NCBI GenBank assembly: GCA_005784505.1
Contig: VCAZ01000054.1
Span: 2,325,067 to 2,389,066, forward strand
Direction of reading: 5' to 3'
DNA from: Bagarius yarrelli
Taxonomy: Eukaryota; Chordata; Actinopteri; Siluriformes; Sisoridae
Length of the DNA stretch: 64,000 nucleotides
In this document: one piece after another, positions 48,490 through 60,719 of the stretch
Numbering within the stretch: the stretch's first letter is position 1
Layout: each line of letters begins with the position of its first letter
The notes under the pieces: generated by a model
Told to the model about the DNA's origin: nothing
Database searches by the model: none
What the model saw: only the letters and a program-made list of their open reading frames with translations
Made by a program: the position numbers and the translations under genes

Positions 48490-51400
48490 CCAATTATAGT
48501 TACAGTTTATGTTGTTCCTGACTCCTATTCGTGTATTAATGTTTGTTTACAGCTTGTTTCGAGATGGAAATTGAGTGTTGGGATTTGTAGTAACACATTT
48601 ATTATTCTGAATTGCTTCTACAACTTCCACAGTACTCAAAGAAATACTCTTTTCCCTGGAAACGAATCGTAACACTACCAATGTGTAAAACTAACATAAA
48701 CAATGCAGCTCAATAAATCTTTTGAAGAAAACGTGCGGCACTGTCACTGTCCAAACCATGCTAGCATGAGGCGATGTCAATTTCCAAAACCTATGTGTTT
48801 GATGGTGCATCAGTGGGGGATTGCGTGCAAACTGGCAGCAGATGGGAGCGTTATTAGAATGAGGGTGTTTGAAGACAATCCAGACAACACAGTTTGGAAA
48901 GAGGACGTACTTCTGAGGAGGCGAAGCAGAACCATTTTAAAGAATGTAATTTTAACTCAGCGTCTAAAGCATCAAATAAGATCTGACAGCCCCGATTAAT
49001 TCTTCTGCTAGACGGAGACGCATTCAGTGCAGAATGTGATTGGGAGTCTTTAGGGAAAGAAAGACGCTTTAAGTTGAAAAGACACATCACGTTCGCCTAA
49101 GCATCGATCCTCTGCCAGGACCGTGCTGGAGGATCTTACTTCCCCCTTAAATGGTAGAACACATTCTTTCCACTTAAGGTTTATGCAAATTCCTGTGAAA
49201 AGTGCATCAAGTACGTTCATGGTGTTGTGCATTTAATAAAACCTTTTTCTTTAAGTATTTGATTGTTTTTTTATGCGTGGAAGGAGTCTCCAGTTCCAGA
49301 CAGAGAAAATGAAGGTCCATTTCCTCCTTAGAAAGACAAAAACTGCTTTGTATGTTTTATGTTGCTGAAAATTCAAAGCATTTTAAAACATTTTAATTCA
49401 TCTTTAAAACCCTGTGTTGAGTGTTTGACCTGAATCTTGGCTGAAAGTTTGTCCTCCCTGTTCTTCTTCTTTTAGACTGTGTTTGAATAAGAGTGATAGT
49501 GAGAACATTTGGCAGCAGAAGGTACAGATCACGTAAATAGAGTTGCGAGACAGCCTGATTCTCCTCCTCCTCCTCCCCCTCCTCGTCATCCTTCTTCTCC
49601 TCCTCCACTTGTCACTACCGAAACTCAGGAACGCTTCAGAAGGCTTCTGGACAAACATGGCGCTTAATGAGGCTTGACAGCTTCAGCCGGAGCTCCACAA
49701 CATCAAGCTGAAGAGGAGAAGTACGGGCTGATTAAAAAAACTTCTCGCCTTGAATTTAAACCAAAGTCACATCGACGTGGAAAGCTGTAACCGTTAGCTC
49801 CGCCCCTATGCGATTTATGCAAATGGTAGAGACAAGAAACATACAAGGTCTGTTTTGTACCATATCCAGTAGGATATGTTCCCGTTAACAATCTGTTGCT
49901 ATGGTAACAATTTTTCAAACCTGCTGCTATGGGAAATGACGTTAAAAACTTAAAACCTCTTTGGAAATTAAAATGCATAATTCAACATTAATTATCGTTC
50001 TATTAATCCAATGTTGAAAACTTTTTGCATAATATACTGTAATAATGTAGCAGGGATGGGAAGGGGGTCACGGTGGTTGCCAATGATTATTTCTCTTTTT
50101 TTATATTTATCTGGGAGAAACAGATCACTTAACTGTAACAATCATGGTGTCAAGGCAGACATCGTAAATTTCAGCGCGGACGTGGACTTGATCTGGGATG
50201 GTGCGTTTGCTTTGTCGGGCACAGCGTTTGATTTTGGTAGGTTGTTGGGAGTCAGATAGTGGGGCTTGCGGTAAAATTGATCGGTTTGTACAATAGTAAT
50301 AAAAATTTAAAAAAAGAGACGTTTTTGAATAGCGAGACAAAGCAAGGACAGACGCTGAATACTGAAGTGTTGGAGTAAAAAAAGAACAATCGACTGTTTC
50401 GGTAAATAAGGACACATGGGCAAGAACAAGCACCATGAATTCATCAGTCTAGTCATGTGCGATCCGGGTCGCTCCAATCGATCATGACGCCAGCTTGCAT
50501 TTTTTTTCAGTAGTTCTTGCAGGAACACAGAGGAAAAACTATAGTGGATGATTTAGTGGAACTTCTCTCAAAAACTTGGAGAAGGGGGCGGGGCTTAAGG
50601 GTGTTACTGAATACTATTGCATTAAATAACTAACAATTCTAAATTAATATTGAATAGTTTAAAAAAGGTAATCCCCCTCCTGCTCCGGTGCTGATGGTGC
50701 TCCGTTTAGTGATGATGATGATAATGATGACCTTTGCATTGTTTTAGGCTTCCCAATTAAAGTGAAACCCTCAAACCCTGAGACGTAATGTGCGACCGAA
50801 TCTAAGGGCACCGTCGCTCGAAAACCTGTGAAAGACGGCGTATCGCCATGGAAACAAGCCCCCTCTCTGCCTGCTTGTGATGCGATCTAGTCGTCCAGTG
50901 AATTTTGATTGCGCCATCAAAGTATGAGTCTCGGCGTGTGAGCGAGTGTTTAAAGAATATACACAGCTGATTTGAAGCTCTGGAGAGAATTTGAGAGACA
51001 GCAGGCTGAAATTAGGTGGAGGAACAACAACATGCTAAATCAAAATAGCAAAGAAAGTAAAACATCTGAAAATGATTTAGTCAGCTTCTAGCTGACTAAT
51101 GTTAGCTAGAGAGAAGCATGATCCTTGTTACACCGTATGAATATCAATATATACATTTATGAACTGGTAGATAAAGAAAACAGGAAGTGAATTCAGTGTT
51201 TGTAAAAACAGGAACAAAATTTTTTTCACGAATTGTAGCTTTGATAAAATGGTAGTGATGTCAGAGAGACGAAACACTCCATGGAGGGTGTGATGTTACA
51301 GGAAACTAACAAACGTTAAGTGTTGAGTGGCCGCAGGATGGTTTCCTCTACAGCTCTACAGTGACGGTGTGTGCAGTCATCATCGTGGTCAAACCTCGTA

Positions 51401-51670
51401 GACCGGTTTACAGACGATGCAGCAGACATATTACACAGACAAGCACGAAAAAATGACTCGCATGTGTAAAGGTCAGAGTGAATTTTCCTGTTTGTGGAGC
51501 TACACCGTGTGTGTGTGTGATTTGTATTTTGTGCAGCACAAAGCAACCTTCTCATCCGTGCCTTGATGCCGATGTGTGCCAAGCATGAGTTCACCTGTCA
51601 GGCACTCAGAGTCTCGATCTGTTCCACCAATAACACCACCCACACCTTCACAAATTTACATGGAAGACCA
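48490..51670. other. Gene-free stretch
   Basis: ORFs of 60-103 residues (for example 48703-48999 and 50125-50436) show no recognisable motif or splice support. A CTC/CTT-rich run lies at 49555-49610. Otherwise non-repetitive. Confidence 0.45.
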
Positions 51671-51675
51671 CCAAC

Positions 51676-52180
51676 AAAGACTCCTCCTCCTTTTTCTCTC
51701 TCTTTCTCTTTATCTCTCTGACTCTCTCTGTCTTGCTCTGTCTTCTAACCATTCATCCATATCTTTTTCTTTTCACATAAAAAATACTCCTTTTCCCTTT
51801 TCTCTTCTTTCTCCTTTTCTCTCTCTTTCTCTCTTCACACTTCTCTGTTTTTTGTCTCTCTGTCTTCTCTCCCTCAACCTCATCCCTCAACTATCTCTGT
51901 CTCTTTGTCTCTCTCTCTCTCTTTTTCCTGCCTTTGGACTTAGTATCCTTCCATTACACTCTGTTCTATCTCTTAGTTTTTCTGTGCCCTTCTTTCTTTC
52001 TTTCTCTCTCTCTCTCCCTCTCTCTCCATTTTAGCCATTTGTCCTTTTCTTTGTCCTGGTCCATTTTACCACTCTCTCTTTCTTTTCTGAGCCTCCCATT
52101 AGCTCTCCCTATTTCTCCCCCCTGTCATCTAACCATTCATCCTTATCATTTCCTTTTCACATAAAAAACCAACCAGTCCT

Positions 52181-52226
<46 letters not shown>

Positions 52227-52375
52227 TTTTCCTTATGTCTCCCACATTCTCTCTCTTAGTCACCCTTTACACTTCTCTGTCTCTTTCTGTTCTATTCCTC
52301 ATTTCTCTCATTCTTTTTTCCCTCAACCCCCTCTCTTTCTGTTTTAACCATTTTTCCTTTTACACTCCTCTCTCT
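51676..52375 (+). repeat. Long pyrimidine (TC-rich) tract, 5' flank of the LINE
   Basis: TCTCTTTCTC-type sequence with a pure (TC)n array at about 52185-52222. The ORFs here are artefacts. It stops at the start of the LINE 5' UTR. Confidence 0.9.
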
Positions 52376-52549
52376 GCGCATGCGTGACTGAGCGAGTGCG
52401 TGAGCGAGGTGCGTGAGCGAGTGAAAACTTTTTTTCTAACTTTATTCTATTTTCTTTGCATTGCATGGTGTGTAAGGAGCGGTGAGTAGTGCAGTAATTT
52501 TGTGTGTGTGCTTGAGCGTGTGTGTGTGTGTGACGCCGGTGCAGGCTTC

Positions 52550-53822
52550 ATGGCGTTTAAAAGTTTAACCCGGTGACACGGGTTTAAGGTGTTAGTCCCG
52601 TCAGCGTGTTCGGTGGAGGAATGCGCTGCGGCGGTGGCTAAAGTAATCGGGCCGAAGAGTATTCTAACCGCCGCCAGGATGAAGAAAGCGGTGGTAATGT
52701 CTGTAGATGATGTGCAGAAAGCGGAGGCTTTGGTTTTGGGTGGTGTTGTTGTTATTGATGGGACTTTAATTAAAGTTTCCCCCCTCAGCACCCCCGCTAA
52801 ACGGGTGATTATTTCTAATGTGCCCCCATTTATTGACGATAAAGAGATTCATTCTTTGCTGTCCAGATATGGAAAAGTTGTTTCGCCAATAAAAATGTTA
52901 CCAACAGGCTGTAAAAACCCAAAGCTCAGCCATATCTTCTCCTACAGGAGACAGGCTTTTGTGGTCCTCAATAATAGAGATGAGGATCTAAATATAGCAA
53001 CCAAAATTAAGCTAGATGGGGAGGAGTATACCATCTTTGAAACTTCTGGAAGCTTAAAGTGTTTCGGGTGTGGTCAGGAGGGGCACCTAGCTAGGAACTG
53101 TCCAGAAGCACAAGCTACAGGTGAACAGGAGATAGAAACGGTAACGGAAGACAGACAGGAAAGAAAACAGAGCGAAAATAAAGAGGTCAGTGAGGAAAAT
53201 AACCCACAAGCAGGGAATCAGAGAAGAAAAACGAACAGCAACAACAAATTATAGACAGTCAAGAAGACAGAAAAAACAATGTAGAGTCAGAAAATGAAAA
53301 ATCACAAGGTGACGCGGAAAAAAACACACACCGGTAGCTAACAGCCAAAACATAGAGGAGTGTGAAGAAACGGATATGACTATAGATGACAGTGGTTTCA
53401 CCACAGTTAGGTCAAAAAGAAAGCTAAAACTAAAAAACGGTGGATTACAAATTAAATAGAAAGGTTTAATCGAAATGAAAAACAGGAAACAGGTTAAAAA
53501 TGACAAGGAAACGGAGACAGAATTAAGCAGCGAACCTGAGACTAATGATGAATCAGACAGCGATGAAGACAAAGAGGATGTTAATGAAAAAAAAGGGACA
53601 ATTAAAGATAAAGAAATAAAACAATTTCTCCAAAAAACAAAGAACATGAAAGGAGTGAAAGTGGAACAATACTTCCCAAATAAAGCAGAATTTGTGGAAA
53701 CTGCAACGGTTATAATAAAGAAAAAAAACAAGAACTTTACAGAACAGGAAATATACAGGTTAAAAAAACTCGTGACAAAAATAAGGCAAAATCTAATGCA
53801 AGAAAATGAGGAGAGTATATAA
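52550..53822 (+). pseudogene. LINE ORF1 (RNA-binding, CCHC zinc knuckle), broken
   Basis: The probable original ATG is at 52550, but codon 9 (52574-52576) is TGA. The frame is then open to 53254. An RRM-like stretch (RVIISNVPPF, YGKVVSPIK) precedes the knuckle CFGCGQEGHLARNC near 53059-53100 (C-x2-C-x4-H-x4-C). Past the stop at 53252-53254, acidic/basic coding-like sequence continues. A last open segment at 53475-53822 ends just before ORF2. ORF1 proteins of this class bind element RNA. Confidence 0.85.
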
Positions 53823-53859
53823 AATAATGTTGGTTGTTTTTCTCTCTTTAATTTTCCTT

Positions 53860-56800
53860 ATGACTGACTTTAACATTGCTTCCTTAAACTTAAGGGGAGG
53901 AAGGGATGTAAAAAAAAGGGCAGAACTCTATGATTTAATTAAATTGAAAAAAATAGATGTTTTGTTTATACAGGAAAGTCATTGTGACAGAGAATGTGAA
54001 TCCAAATGGAAATTAGAATGGGAAGGAGAACCAGTTTTTAGTTCAGAAAGCTCAGTGAGTGCAGGAGTCGGGGTTCTTTTTTCTAAATACTTTTTACCTG
54101 AGTCTTATTTCAGACAGGAAGTGATCAGGGGCAGACTACTTTTAATTAAAGCAAAATATAAACTTTTTAATTTAACATTAATTAATGTATACGCCCCAAC
54201 CAGAGGTCCTGAAAGAGTTTTATTCTTAAATAAACTAAGGGAACTTTTAAGTACCTGCGATCTGAATGACTATTTGTTTATTGGAGGAGATTTTAATTGT
54301 ACGCAAAATGACTCAATCGATAGGAATCACAAAGAGCCAAATTCAGCTTCTAAGTATGCGCTTACAAATCTTATAAAAACTCATGGTCTGGTAGACGTTT
54401 GGAGGAGATTACATGGGACAGAAAGACAATATACATGGGCACATTTTAGAGAGGATTTTATCTCCCTAGCTAGATTAGACAGGTTTTACTGCTTTAAACA
54501 CAATTTTAATGTTTTTAAAGCCAGTGAAATAACACCTGTGAGTTTATCAGACCATTCGCTAGTCAGTTTTTATTGCAAATCTTAAACACAAAAGTGCGTA
54601 CTGGCATTTTAATGTTTCATTACTAGGTGATGCAAATTTTACTGAGGCTTTTAGATTCTTTTGGACCTCTTGAAAAGATTTTATTCTCCTCCTGTAGACA
54701 ATGGTGGGATTATGGCAAGGTTTTAATCCAGCAGCTCTGTCGTGAGTACACTGTAAACATCACCAGGGATGTCACCAAGTCATTAAAGGACCTGGAGACA
54801 GGAATAGTGGAACTCCAGGCTTTAGCTGAGTCCACAGGAAATAAGAGGCATGTTGAGGACCTCAAAGAAAAAAAAAGGCGTAAACGGCAGATCTATTGGG
54901 TACAAAAGCACAAAGTGCTCTCATCCGGTCCAGATTCAAAGGGGCTAACGAAATGGATGCTCCATCAAAATACTTTTTTGGTCTGGGAAAAAAAGAACGG
55001 TCAAAGCAGATTCATACACGCATTACACACAGAAAATGGACAGTACATAACGCACACTGACGGAATCCGACGGTATGCCATGAACTTTTACCAGGAATTG
55101 TACAGAAGTGAGTACAAAGAAAACAAGGAGCTGCTGGGCACCTTCTACCAAGGTCTTCCCAAAGCTTCTTTAGAGGACAATGCAGCTTTGGAAGGTCCTC
55201 TGGTTCTAGAGGAACTGCAGGCTGCATTGAACACCATGCCAGGAGGAAAAGCACCTGGAATTGATGGCCTGCCAGTAGAATTCTACAAGTTCTTCTGGAA
55301 AGAACTGGGGGAAGATCTGCTGGAGGTCCTTGAGGAAAGCTGCAGGAAAAGGTGCCTACCCCTGAGCATCCGGAGGGCAGTGATCACGCTTCTTCCCAAG
55401 AAAGGAGACCTCCAGAACATCAGAAACTGGCGTCCAGTCTCACTTCTGTGCACTGACTACAAAATCATGTCAAAAGCACTGGCTAACCGCCTCAGGGACA
55501 TCATGGACTCTTTGATACACCCAGACTAATCATACTGTGTGCCCAATAGATCTATCATTGACAACGTTCATTTGATTCGGGATATTTTGGACATCTCCAG
55601 GTCATTGGCAATAGATCTTGGTCTGATTTCACTAGACCAAGAAAAAGCTTTTGACAGGGTTGAGCATTAATACCTCTGGAAGACTCTGGAGGCATTTGGT
55701 CTCAACCCTAGTCTAATAGCAATGATGAAGGTGATGTATCAGGATGTGGAAAGTGTTCTCAAGATCAATGGAGGGTTAAGTGCACCTTTTAAAGTACAAA
55801 GGGGGATAAGGCAAGAATGCTCATTATCCGGTATGCTATACACTTTATCAATTGAACCTTTTTTACACAAATTACGAGCTTCTTTAAATGGTTTTACTGT
55901 ACCTGGTTTTAATGTTTCACACGTTTTATCTGCTTATGCTGATGATGTTATGATTTTAGTACAAACTCAAACTGAGGTTGACATTTTAAAAAAGGTGGTT
56001 TTTAATTTTGGTTTAGTGTCTTCCTCAAAATCCAACTGGAAAAAAAAAAAGCGAGGCCATAGCAATAGGAGACTGGTCCCAAGGTTTGCCCAGGCTACCA
56101 GGTGGACTAGAGTGGAAGAAAGGTGAATTTAAATATCTGGGTATTTATTTAAATGATGAAAAGAAAAATTGGGAAGGTATTAAAGAAAAAATAGAAGGCA
56201 AACTAAAAAAATGGGAATGGATTAAACCAAACATGTCCCTTCGGGGAAGGGTATTGGTGTTAAATAACCTTGTAGCCTCAATGCTGTGGCATCGTCTAGC
56301 TTGCCTAGAGCCCCCTGTTGGGTTAATTGAAAGGGTGCAAGCTTCATTAATTAATTTTGTGTGGGACAAACTACATTGGGTTCCAAAAAGTGTTTTATTC
56401 CTCCCCAAAGATGAAGGAGGTCAAGGGTTGGTAGACATAAAAAGTAGAGCTACAACCTTCCGATTTCAAACAATACAGAAATACCTGTCCAGCTTGGAAT
56501 TCCTGGTTTGGGGAGATGTCACAAGTTTTATTTGAATAAAAAGCAATAATTTTGACTGTGATCGTACTTTATTTTTAATGGACCCAACTGTTTTAAATGT
56601 TTCTAACATGTCTAAGTTTTATAAAAGTGTTTTTAAAGCATGGACTTTATTTAAACGGAGATCTCATGGCCCTGCTGTTTCTCTGCACTGGCTCCTGGAA
56701 GAGCCTTTAGTGGGAGGACGAATGGACATCAAAGACAGTCTACCAGGTATCACACGAATCACAATATCGAAAAAGTTTACAAAACTAAAGAGACTAGTGG

Positions 56801-57606
56801 ACACTGCAGGCCCTGAGTTCAAGGACACGAAAGCGGTGGCAGAGGAGCTCGGGCTGAGGTCTTTACGACAGGCAGAGGTCATCACAAAAAGCTGGGTAAA
56901 CAGACTGTCAGATGATGAGCTGGTCCTTATAGAAGAATATCATGACGGATTAGAAACACTGGACAAAAGTGACCCTTTTCCCGAACTGGAGTTTTTACCC
57001 AACTTGAGTGGACATAAAGGCATTTACCTCGATACTGAAAAAGGACATGTTTTAACCATTTATGAAGCAAAAGGGAAAGACATTTATAAATGTTGCGTAA
57101 AAGTAATAAATAAAAGGCAACTTGACAGGCGGGTGGACACAGTGTGGAGAAAAAAAAGCTTGGGGTTTTAGATGACATTAAGCCAGTTTGGAGGGTGTTT
57201 TACAAAATGCCACTGAGAAAAAGGTCTGGTGATTTACAGTGGAGAATTTTACATGGTGCAGTGGGGGTCAATGTTTTAATATCTAAAATGAATTCTGCTG
57301 TTTTAAAGACATGTCCCTTCTGTAATGAAACAGAAACTGTTTTTCACTGTTTTATGGAATGTAAGAGACTTAACCCTCTGTTTGAGCTGCTGGATACAAT
57401 TTTTAATCTGTTTGGTGAAAAGTGGACTCAGGTACGTTTTATTTTGGTGCTGGTTACCAACAAGCAAAAAAAAAAAAAAAAAAAACAGAAATGGGGAGCT
57501 GATCAATTTTATTGTAGGAGAAGCGAAAAAAAAGATGTCCATATACATCACTCGGATAAAATCAAGTAGAGAAAAGACAATTGATCAGTCCCATTTCTGT
57601 TTTTAG
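53860..57606 (+). pseudogene. LINE ORF2 (endonuclease and reverse transcriptase), broken
   Basis: Starts at ATG 53860. The endonuclease part (to 54585) has NIASLNLRGG, FIQESHCD, VYAPTRG, GGDFNCT and SDHSLVSF, so all catalytic blocks are present. The reverse transcriptase part (54627-56040) has GKAPGIDGLP, NWRPVSLLCTDYK, DQEKAFDRV, GIRQECSLSG and YADD at 55935-55946. The C-terminal part has CPFCNETETVFHCFMEC and INFIVGEAK. In-frame stops lie at 55527-55529, 55668-55670 and 56533-56535. Frame changes occur near 54600, at A-runs 56040-56052 and 57150-57158, and at 57466-57485. Confidence 0.9.
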
Positions 57607-57968
57607 AGCTTTAGTAAAAGCTTGAATTAGAGTCAAGTTCAACTTTTTCAACTCAATGAATGACAAACACTTTTATACAGAAATGGTGCTACAGAAATAT
57701 TATCTGTTTTATTGAGAATGGCCTTTAATGCTATTTTACACTAAATATTTTAACATGCAAATCATTTTTTTTTATGCTTAAAAAGGTTGTTTTTAAGAAA
57801 AATCCAAACCTACTGAAACAGAGACTGTTTTTAATACCCAGTGAAATGGGTATTAATAGCATTTATATATTTATTTATTCATTTATTTATGTATTTATCT
57901 GCTGAGTCAATCACATTTTAATGTTTTAATGTGACTGGTGTAAATAAAGGTTTGTAAAAGTCAAAAAG

Positions 57969-58124
57969 TCTCTCTCTATCTCTCTCTCATCCATTTTCTC
58001 TCTTGATTTTAACTTTCTCTCTTGTTTTTCACTCCCCCCCCATCTCTCTGGTCATCCCTTTGTCTTTTAAACATTTTACTTATCTCTTTTTTCTTTTTTT
58101 CCCCCTTGAACAACACACACACCC

Positions 58125-58155
<31 letters not shown>

Positions 58156-58160
58156 CATCT
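57969..58160 (+). repeat. TC-rich 3' flank of the LINE, then (CA)n
   Basis: TCTCTCTCTATCTCTCTCTC directly abuts the LINE end, and pyrimidine-rich sequence runs to about 58105. (CA)n follows at about 58110-58150. Confidence 0.88.
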
Positions 58161-58444
58161 ATCATAATCTTATTCTGGAGGAAGGTGTGGAGATGGTTGA
58201 AGGATCTGGAGGCTGTGTTTGATTAATAGTTAATGAGGAACAGGGTTCTCCAGATACGAAGCGTTCTGCGTTATCGTCTTGGCGCCGCGCTGCAAGCTGC
58301 ATAACAAACCGCCGCCGTCTGACTCAGATCTGAGATCTGATCACAGTCCTGCTGGAGCGATGAGGTTCTCTTATCAGAGTCAGACAGTAATGTACACCGT
58401 TAACACCGCAACACAACTCACATTACATCAAAGCAACACAAACT

Positions 58445-59063
58445 CCATTCACACTCCCCTCACAAACAAACACCTCCTCTGGCACACACATACAAACCCC
58501 CCCTTACACTGAGACAATCTCCCTTTACACTCACACAAACTCCCCTTACACTCACTTAAACTCGCCTCAGGAACACAAACACACAAACTCCTCTCACAAA
58601 TACACAAAAACCTCTCGCAAACACAAACACACAAACTCCTTTCGCAAATACACACACAAACTCCACTCGTAAACACACAAACACCTCTGGTAACTACGAA
58701 CACACAAACTTCACTCACAAACACACAAACACCTTTCGCAAACACAAACACACAAACTCCTCCCTCAAATACACACACACAAACTCCACTCGCAAACACA
58801 CAAACACCTCTCGCAAACACAAACTCCTCTTGCAAACACACACACACAAACTCCACTCGCAAACACACAAGCATCTCTTGCAAACACAAACTCCTGGCAA
58901 ACACACAAACTCCTCTCGCAAACACACTCAAAGACCACTTGCAAACACAAACATACAAACTCCTCTCAAACACACACAAACCCTTCCGACAAACACATAA
59001 ACCCATCTCACACTCCTTTTGCACACACTGACAAACTCCTCTCGCACACTCACACAAACTACT

Positions 59064-59095
<32 letters not shown>
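58445..59095. repeat. Minisatellite (CACAAACTCCTCTCGCAAA units)
   Basis: Roughly 20-30-bp units of ACACAAACTCCTCTCGCAAA, repeated over 600 bp and ending in (CA)n. The 215-residue Cys/Val/Phe ORF on the minus strand is produced by the repeat. Confidence 0.9.
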
Positions 59096-59096
<1 letters not shown>

Positions 59097-59356
59097 GGTC
59101 CTCCTTTCTCATACACTGATGTTTCTCATACACTGATTGTCTTTAGAAAGTATACTTGTCATTTTAATTTCAAGTATATGAGCGCAGAGCTGCTTAGTTG
59201 TTATCCCCTTCCAGGAATCTGCAGCATCACAAATGCACAATGATAAGTAGAAAAGCAACGTGTAGTCTATTATTTTTTGTACCCATGATTTTATCTACTC
59301 AAAATTGCATAATCTCACATTGTAACTGTCGTAACTGACGAAAAAACTGTGTAGTC

Positions 59357-59552
59357 CAGGGGTGTCCAAACTTGGTCCTGGAGCGTCGTGGTGTCCTGCA
59401 GAGTTCAGCTCCAACCCTAATCAAACACAACCAAACCAACTAATCACGATCTTGCTGTGTATACTTTAAACTTACAGGTAGGTGTGTTGAGGCAACTTGG
59501 AGCTAAACTCTGCAGGATACCGGCCCTCCAGGGCTGAGTCTGGACACTCAAG
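59357..59552. mobile_element. hAT-type MITE with intact 8-bp target duplication (196 bp)
   Basis: GTGTAGTC flanks the element on both sides (59349-59356 and 59553-59560). Terminal inverted repeats CAGGGGTGTCCAAACTTGGT and, reversed at the right, CTTGAGTGTCCAGACTCAGC. Internal CTCCAACCCTAATCAAACAC is typical of this common fish MITE. No coding capacity. Confidence 0.88.
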
Positions 59553-59570
59553 GTGTAGTCTGAATGGAGC

Positions 59571-59575
<5 letters not shown>

Positions 59576-59612
<37 letters not shown>
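59576..59612. repeat. (CA)n microsatellite
   Basis: Pure CA run followed by TATA. Confidence 0.92.
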
Positions 59613-59614
<2 letters not shown>

Positions 59615-60699
59615 CAAAGTCCTCTTTCACTCCTTTTGTAGACTCACACTAGCTCCTCCCTTATACAGAAACTCCAGGTGGCCGAGTCTGTGAAGGTTAT
59701 CCAAAGCTTTTGGTCTGTGCCACTTGATTGGCTGATTGGATAATTGCACTAGGAATATGGATGGATGGGCAGCATCCTTGTCAAGGTCAGAGACTTCTCC
59801 TCAGCACCCCCTTCTCCAAACCAGAAAATCAAGTCAATTAGCGCTGATTAATAATGATTGATAACAGTTCATTTCCTGAGATGCATTATTCTGATAAGAA
59901 GGTTAACGTGCTGTCTGTCGTTATCAAACGACTTTTCAAGTGGTTCTATAAGAAATATTAACAATGGTCAAGTAGCTTTGCTGCATAACATCGTCTGGAG
60001 CATCTCTTCTTGTTCTTTCTTCTATCCTGCTATTTTCAAAGAGTTTGACTTCACCTACCGAAGCCGCCAGTTTACACTCATAAGTTACATTATTCATCGT
60101 AACATCTGCTCTTTAAGTGCAAGCTACTGGCAGATGCTTGTGGAATTATAACACAGACAGCTCACAGGTATTTTTATGATGTTTCTGCTTGGTGGACCCG
60201 TGGACTTGCTGTGTATTGCTTCCTCTCATTATCAACATCATATGCTACAGAGTTGCTTCACAATTTACACAAACAAACGATTTAATAATTCAACAAATGC
60301 TAAAAAGAACAACTTGGATCAACTTTACTTTCATCGTATGTATTAACCAACTTTTTTTGTGGCCTAAAGAAGCTGAATGTATAAATGTACCTCAGGGTTC
60401 GGCATTCACTCCACTCTTGTTCTCATCTTAGACTAGTGAGAGCTGAATATTACTTATTAGAAAGCCATAAATCTCTACTAATTCTTCTGTAAATCAATTC
60501 CCAAATCTCAAATCTCTTCTAAAGAAATGCAGATGTTAGATAAATTAGGTCCAAGACAAACAGTCCCTTTGTTGTAATGATACAAAATAAAAGCCAATTT
60601 ATAAGTTTGCTACATTTAAATCTATGTGTTAGCTAATGCATTAATAACATAAATAAATTTTTGGTAAACTTTATCAAAACATTCTTGGTGTATTCAGCT
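59613..60699. other. Gene-free stretch
   Basis: No supported gene. A frame near 60380-60420 reads VPQGSAFTPLLFS, resembling the reverse transcriptase block VPQGS..PLLF. No other RT block is visible nearby, so at most it is an old LINE fragment. Confidence 0.4.
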
Positions 60700-60719
60700 A
60701 TGAGACATTTTCTTTTCTT

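Larger units (their letters stand above)
52376..57968 (+). mobile_element. Near full-length Tx1-clade non-LTR retrotransposon (LINE), inactivated
   Basis: About 5.6 kb. It runs from a 5' UTR with repeated GTGCGTGAGCGAG words, through an ORF1 with a CCHC knuckle, to an ORF2 with apurinic endonuclease and reverse transcriptase and a Cys-His C-terminal motif. The 3' end reads AATAAAGGTTTGTAAAAG. Both flanks are TC-rich (51676-52375 and 57969-58060), so it is inserted in a TC-type simple repeat. Stops and frameshifts in both ORFs make it nonfunctional as sequenced. Tx1-clade elements that target microsatellites are known from fish (Kibi and Koshi, from memory). Confidence 0.9.

Noticed and set aside
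48703..48999. 98-residue plus-strand ORF with mixed composition
   Set aside because: No recognisable motif, splice context or neighbour; cannot be supported as a gene.
51576..52034. 152-residue plus-strand ORF
   Set aside because: Falls in a TC-rich tract; low-complexity product.
58449..59096. 215-residue minus-strand Cys/Val-rich ORF resembling a repeat protein
   Set aside because: Produced by a CA-rich minisatellite; neighbouring frames are equally open.
60380..60431. VPQGSA...PLLF reverse-transcriptase-like motif
   Set aside because: A single short block without flanking RT motifs; too weak to call an element.
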